From Thermomicrobiales bacterium (GTDB lineage Bacteria; Chloroflexota; Chloroflexia; Thermomicrobiales; UBA6265), in assembly GCA_025928535.1 (NCBI GenBank), contig JAICJJ010000203.1:1-5881 (forward strand): DNA of 5,881 nt, given 5' to 3'. Positions 5,048 to 5,881 of the stretch are shown here, piece by piece. The position numbers and the translations under genes were made by a program. The stretch's first letter is position 1; every line of letters starts with the position of its first letter. The notes below the pieces were generated by a model that had not been told where the DNA came from, made no database searches, and saw only the letters and a list, made by a program, of their open reading frames with translations.

Positions 5048-5881
5048 GGCCGCCCGCTCGTGTGCGATGATCCGCCGGCGTTCGTCGAGCGCGAACGCCA
5101 GCTGCATGCCGGGACGCGGAGCCGCTTCGGCGACCACCGGCGGCCGCCAATCCTGCACGATTTCGAGGAGCGGCTTGCCAAGTGCGACCGCCGCCTGCAT
5201 CGCGGCGCCGCGGGCGGCATGCTCGCCGCCGCCCCGCACCGTCACCGGCAATCCGGTCGCGTCGGCGATCGCCTGCCGCCAGGCGGCGTGCTGGCTGCCG
5301 CCGCCGACGAGCGTCAACCCCGGCGCGGCGATGCCGAGGCGCCCGAGCGCTTCGAGGCAATAGGCGATCCCGGCCGCGACGCCATCGACGGCGGCGCGCA
5401 CCAGCAGGTCGGGCGTCAGGTTCAGGGGGGTCATGCCGGCGAGGCTGCCGGTCGCGTCGGGCAAATTCGGCGTCCGCTCGCCGCCGAAGTAGGGCATCAG
5501 CAGCAAGCCGTGAGCGCCGGGCGCGGTTTCCGCCGCCCGGTCGAGCGCGGCGAGGCGGTCGATGCCAAGCATCGCTGCGATGGTGTCGACCACGCGGGTG
5601 CAGTTGAGCATGCAGGCCAGCGGGAGAAACCGCCCGGCGGCGTCGGCGAAGCCGGCGACTTCGCCCGTTTCGTCGGCGGTCGGAAAGCCGGTCACGGCGA
5701 AGGCGACGCCGCTCGTGCCGAGGCTGACGACGATCTCGCCGGTCGTCGCGCCCACCCCGAGCGCGGCCGCCATGTTGTCGCCCGTGCCGGGTCCGACCGG
5801 AATGCCCGCCGGCCGAGCCGCTTCCCCCAAGCCTCTCCCGGTCGCCGCCGCGCCGCCACCGCGCCCGCTCGTCGCCCCGCC
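5036..5881 (-). CDS. Xylulokinase-like FGGY kinase, C-terminal part only (5' end beyond the window)
   Basis: This frame is open from the right edge to the stop and encodes 281 residues, essentially the C-terminal FGGY domain. The ATP-grasping N-terminal half, about 200 residues judging from family length, lies outside. A TTG at 5830-5828 could be mistaken for a start, but it would leave no N-terminal domain. Numbering from the first residue in the window: GTGDNMAAALG (33-43) with D35 as the expected catalytic aspartate; SLGTSG (53-58); YFGGERTPNLPD (131-142), followed by ATGSLAGM; VGGGSQHAAWRQ (192-203), the adenine pocket; EHAARGAAMQA (220-230). NLPDATG in the signature is typical of actinobacterial-type xylulokinases, unlike the DARARG form in the convergent neighbour. 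The likely substrate is D-xylulose or a similar ketose. Stop codons of the two convergent genes are nine bases apart. A Gly/Ala-rich stretch precedes the catalytic motif. Confidence 0.8.
   Translation of the reverse strand, partial: GGATSGRGGGAAATGRGLGEAARPAGIPVGPGTGDNMAAALGVGATTGEIVVSLGTSGVAFAVTGFPTADETGEVAGFADAAGRFLPLACMLNCTRVVDTIAAMLGIDRLAALDRAAETAPGAHGLLLMPYFGGERTPNLPDATGSLAGMTPLNLTPDLLVRAAVDGVAAGIAYCLEALGRLGIAAPGLTLVGGGSQHAAWRQAIADATGLPVTVRGGGEHAARGAAMQAAVALGKPLLEIVQDWRPPVVAEAAPRPGMQLAFALDERRRIIAHERAASHG

Noticed and set aside
5036..5830. A complete short 264-residue kinase starting at TTG 5830
   Set aside because: The frame stays open to the window edge, and a kinase without its N-terminal ATP/sugar domain would not work. 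A gene cut by the window is the simpler explanation.

Overview
This is a high-GC bacterial segment with a compact sugar-uptake and sugar-phosphorylation locus: one ABC-transporter solute-binding protein and three FGGY-family carbohydrate kinases. Very high third-position GC in the kinases, a long solute-binding protein with a twin-arginine-type leader and no lipobox cysteine, and the mixed kinase subfamilies fit a Chloroflexota (Thermomicrobia-like) genome. An actinobacterium cannot be excluded, because there is no rRNA or other phylogenetic marker in the window.

Layout. Positions 1-78 hold the 3' flank of the first gene, dominated by a perfect 12-bp inverted repeat. The solute-binding protein gene (79-1734) is on the minus strand. 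A 185-bp divergent spacer (1735-1919) must carry the control signals for both directions. It includes a predicted leader hairpin directly ahead of the kinase ribosome-binding site. Two kinase genes follow on the plus strand (1920-3470 and 3467-5026), overlapping by ATGA and therefore probably translationally coupled. Nine bases after the second stop, a third kinase gene ends on the minus strand (5036-5881). Its 5' part, including the whole N-terminal domain, lies outside the window.

Function. The binding protein would capture a sugar or polyol outside the membrane and deliver it to an ABC permease that is not in the window. The kinases would phosphorylate the resulting ketose. The second plus-strand kinase and the convergent partial kinase are both xylulokinase-like but carry clearly different signature motifs, so they look like separately acquired members and not a recent duplication. 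The first plus-strand kinase belongs to another FGGY branch whose substrate I cannot assign. Needing three FGGY kinases in one place suggests several related ketoses or polyols. No isomerase, dehydrogenase, permease or regulator gene is visible to settle the pathway.

I see no mobile element, CRISPR array, RNA gene or clearly new system. The most useful leads are the kinase trio, the unassigned first kinase, and the RNA structures at the gene boundaries.
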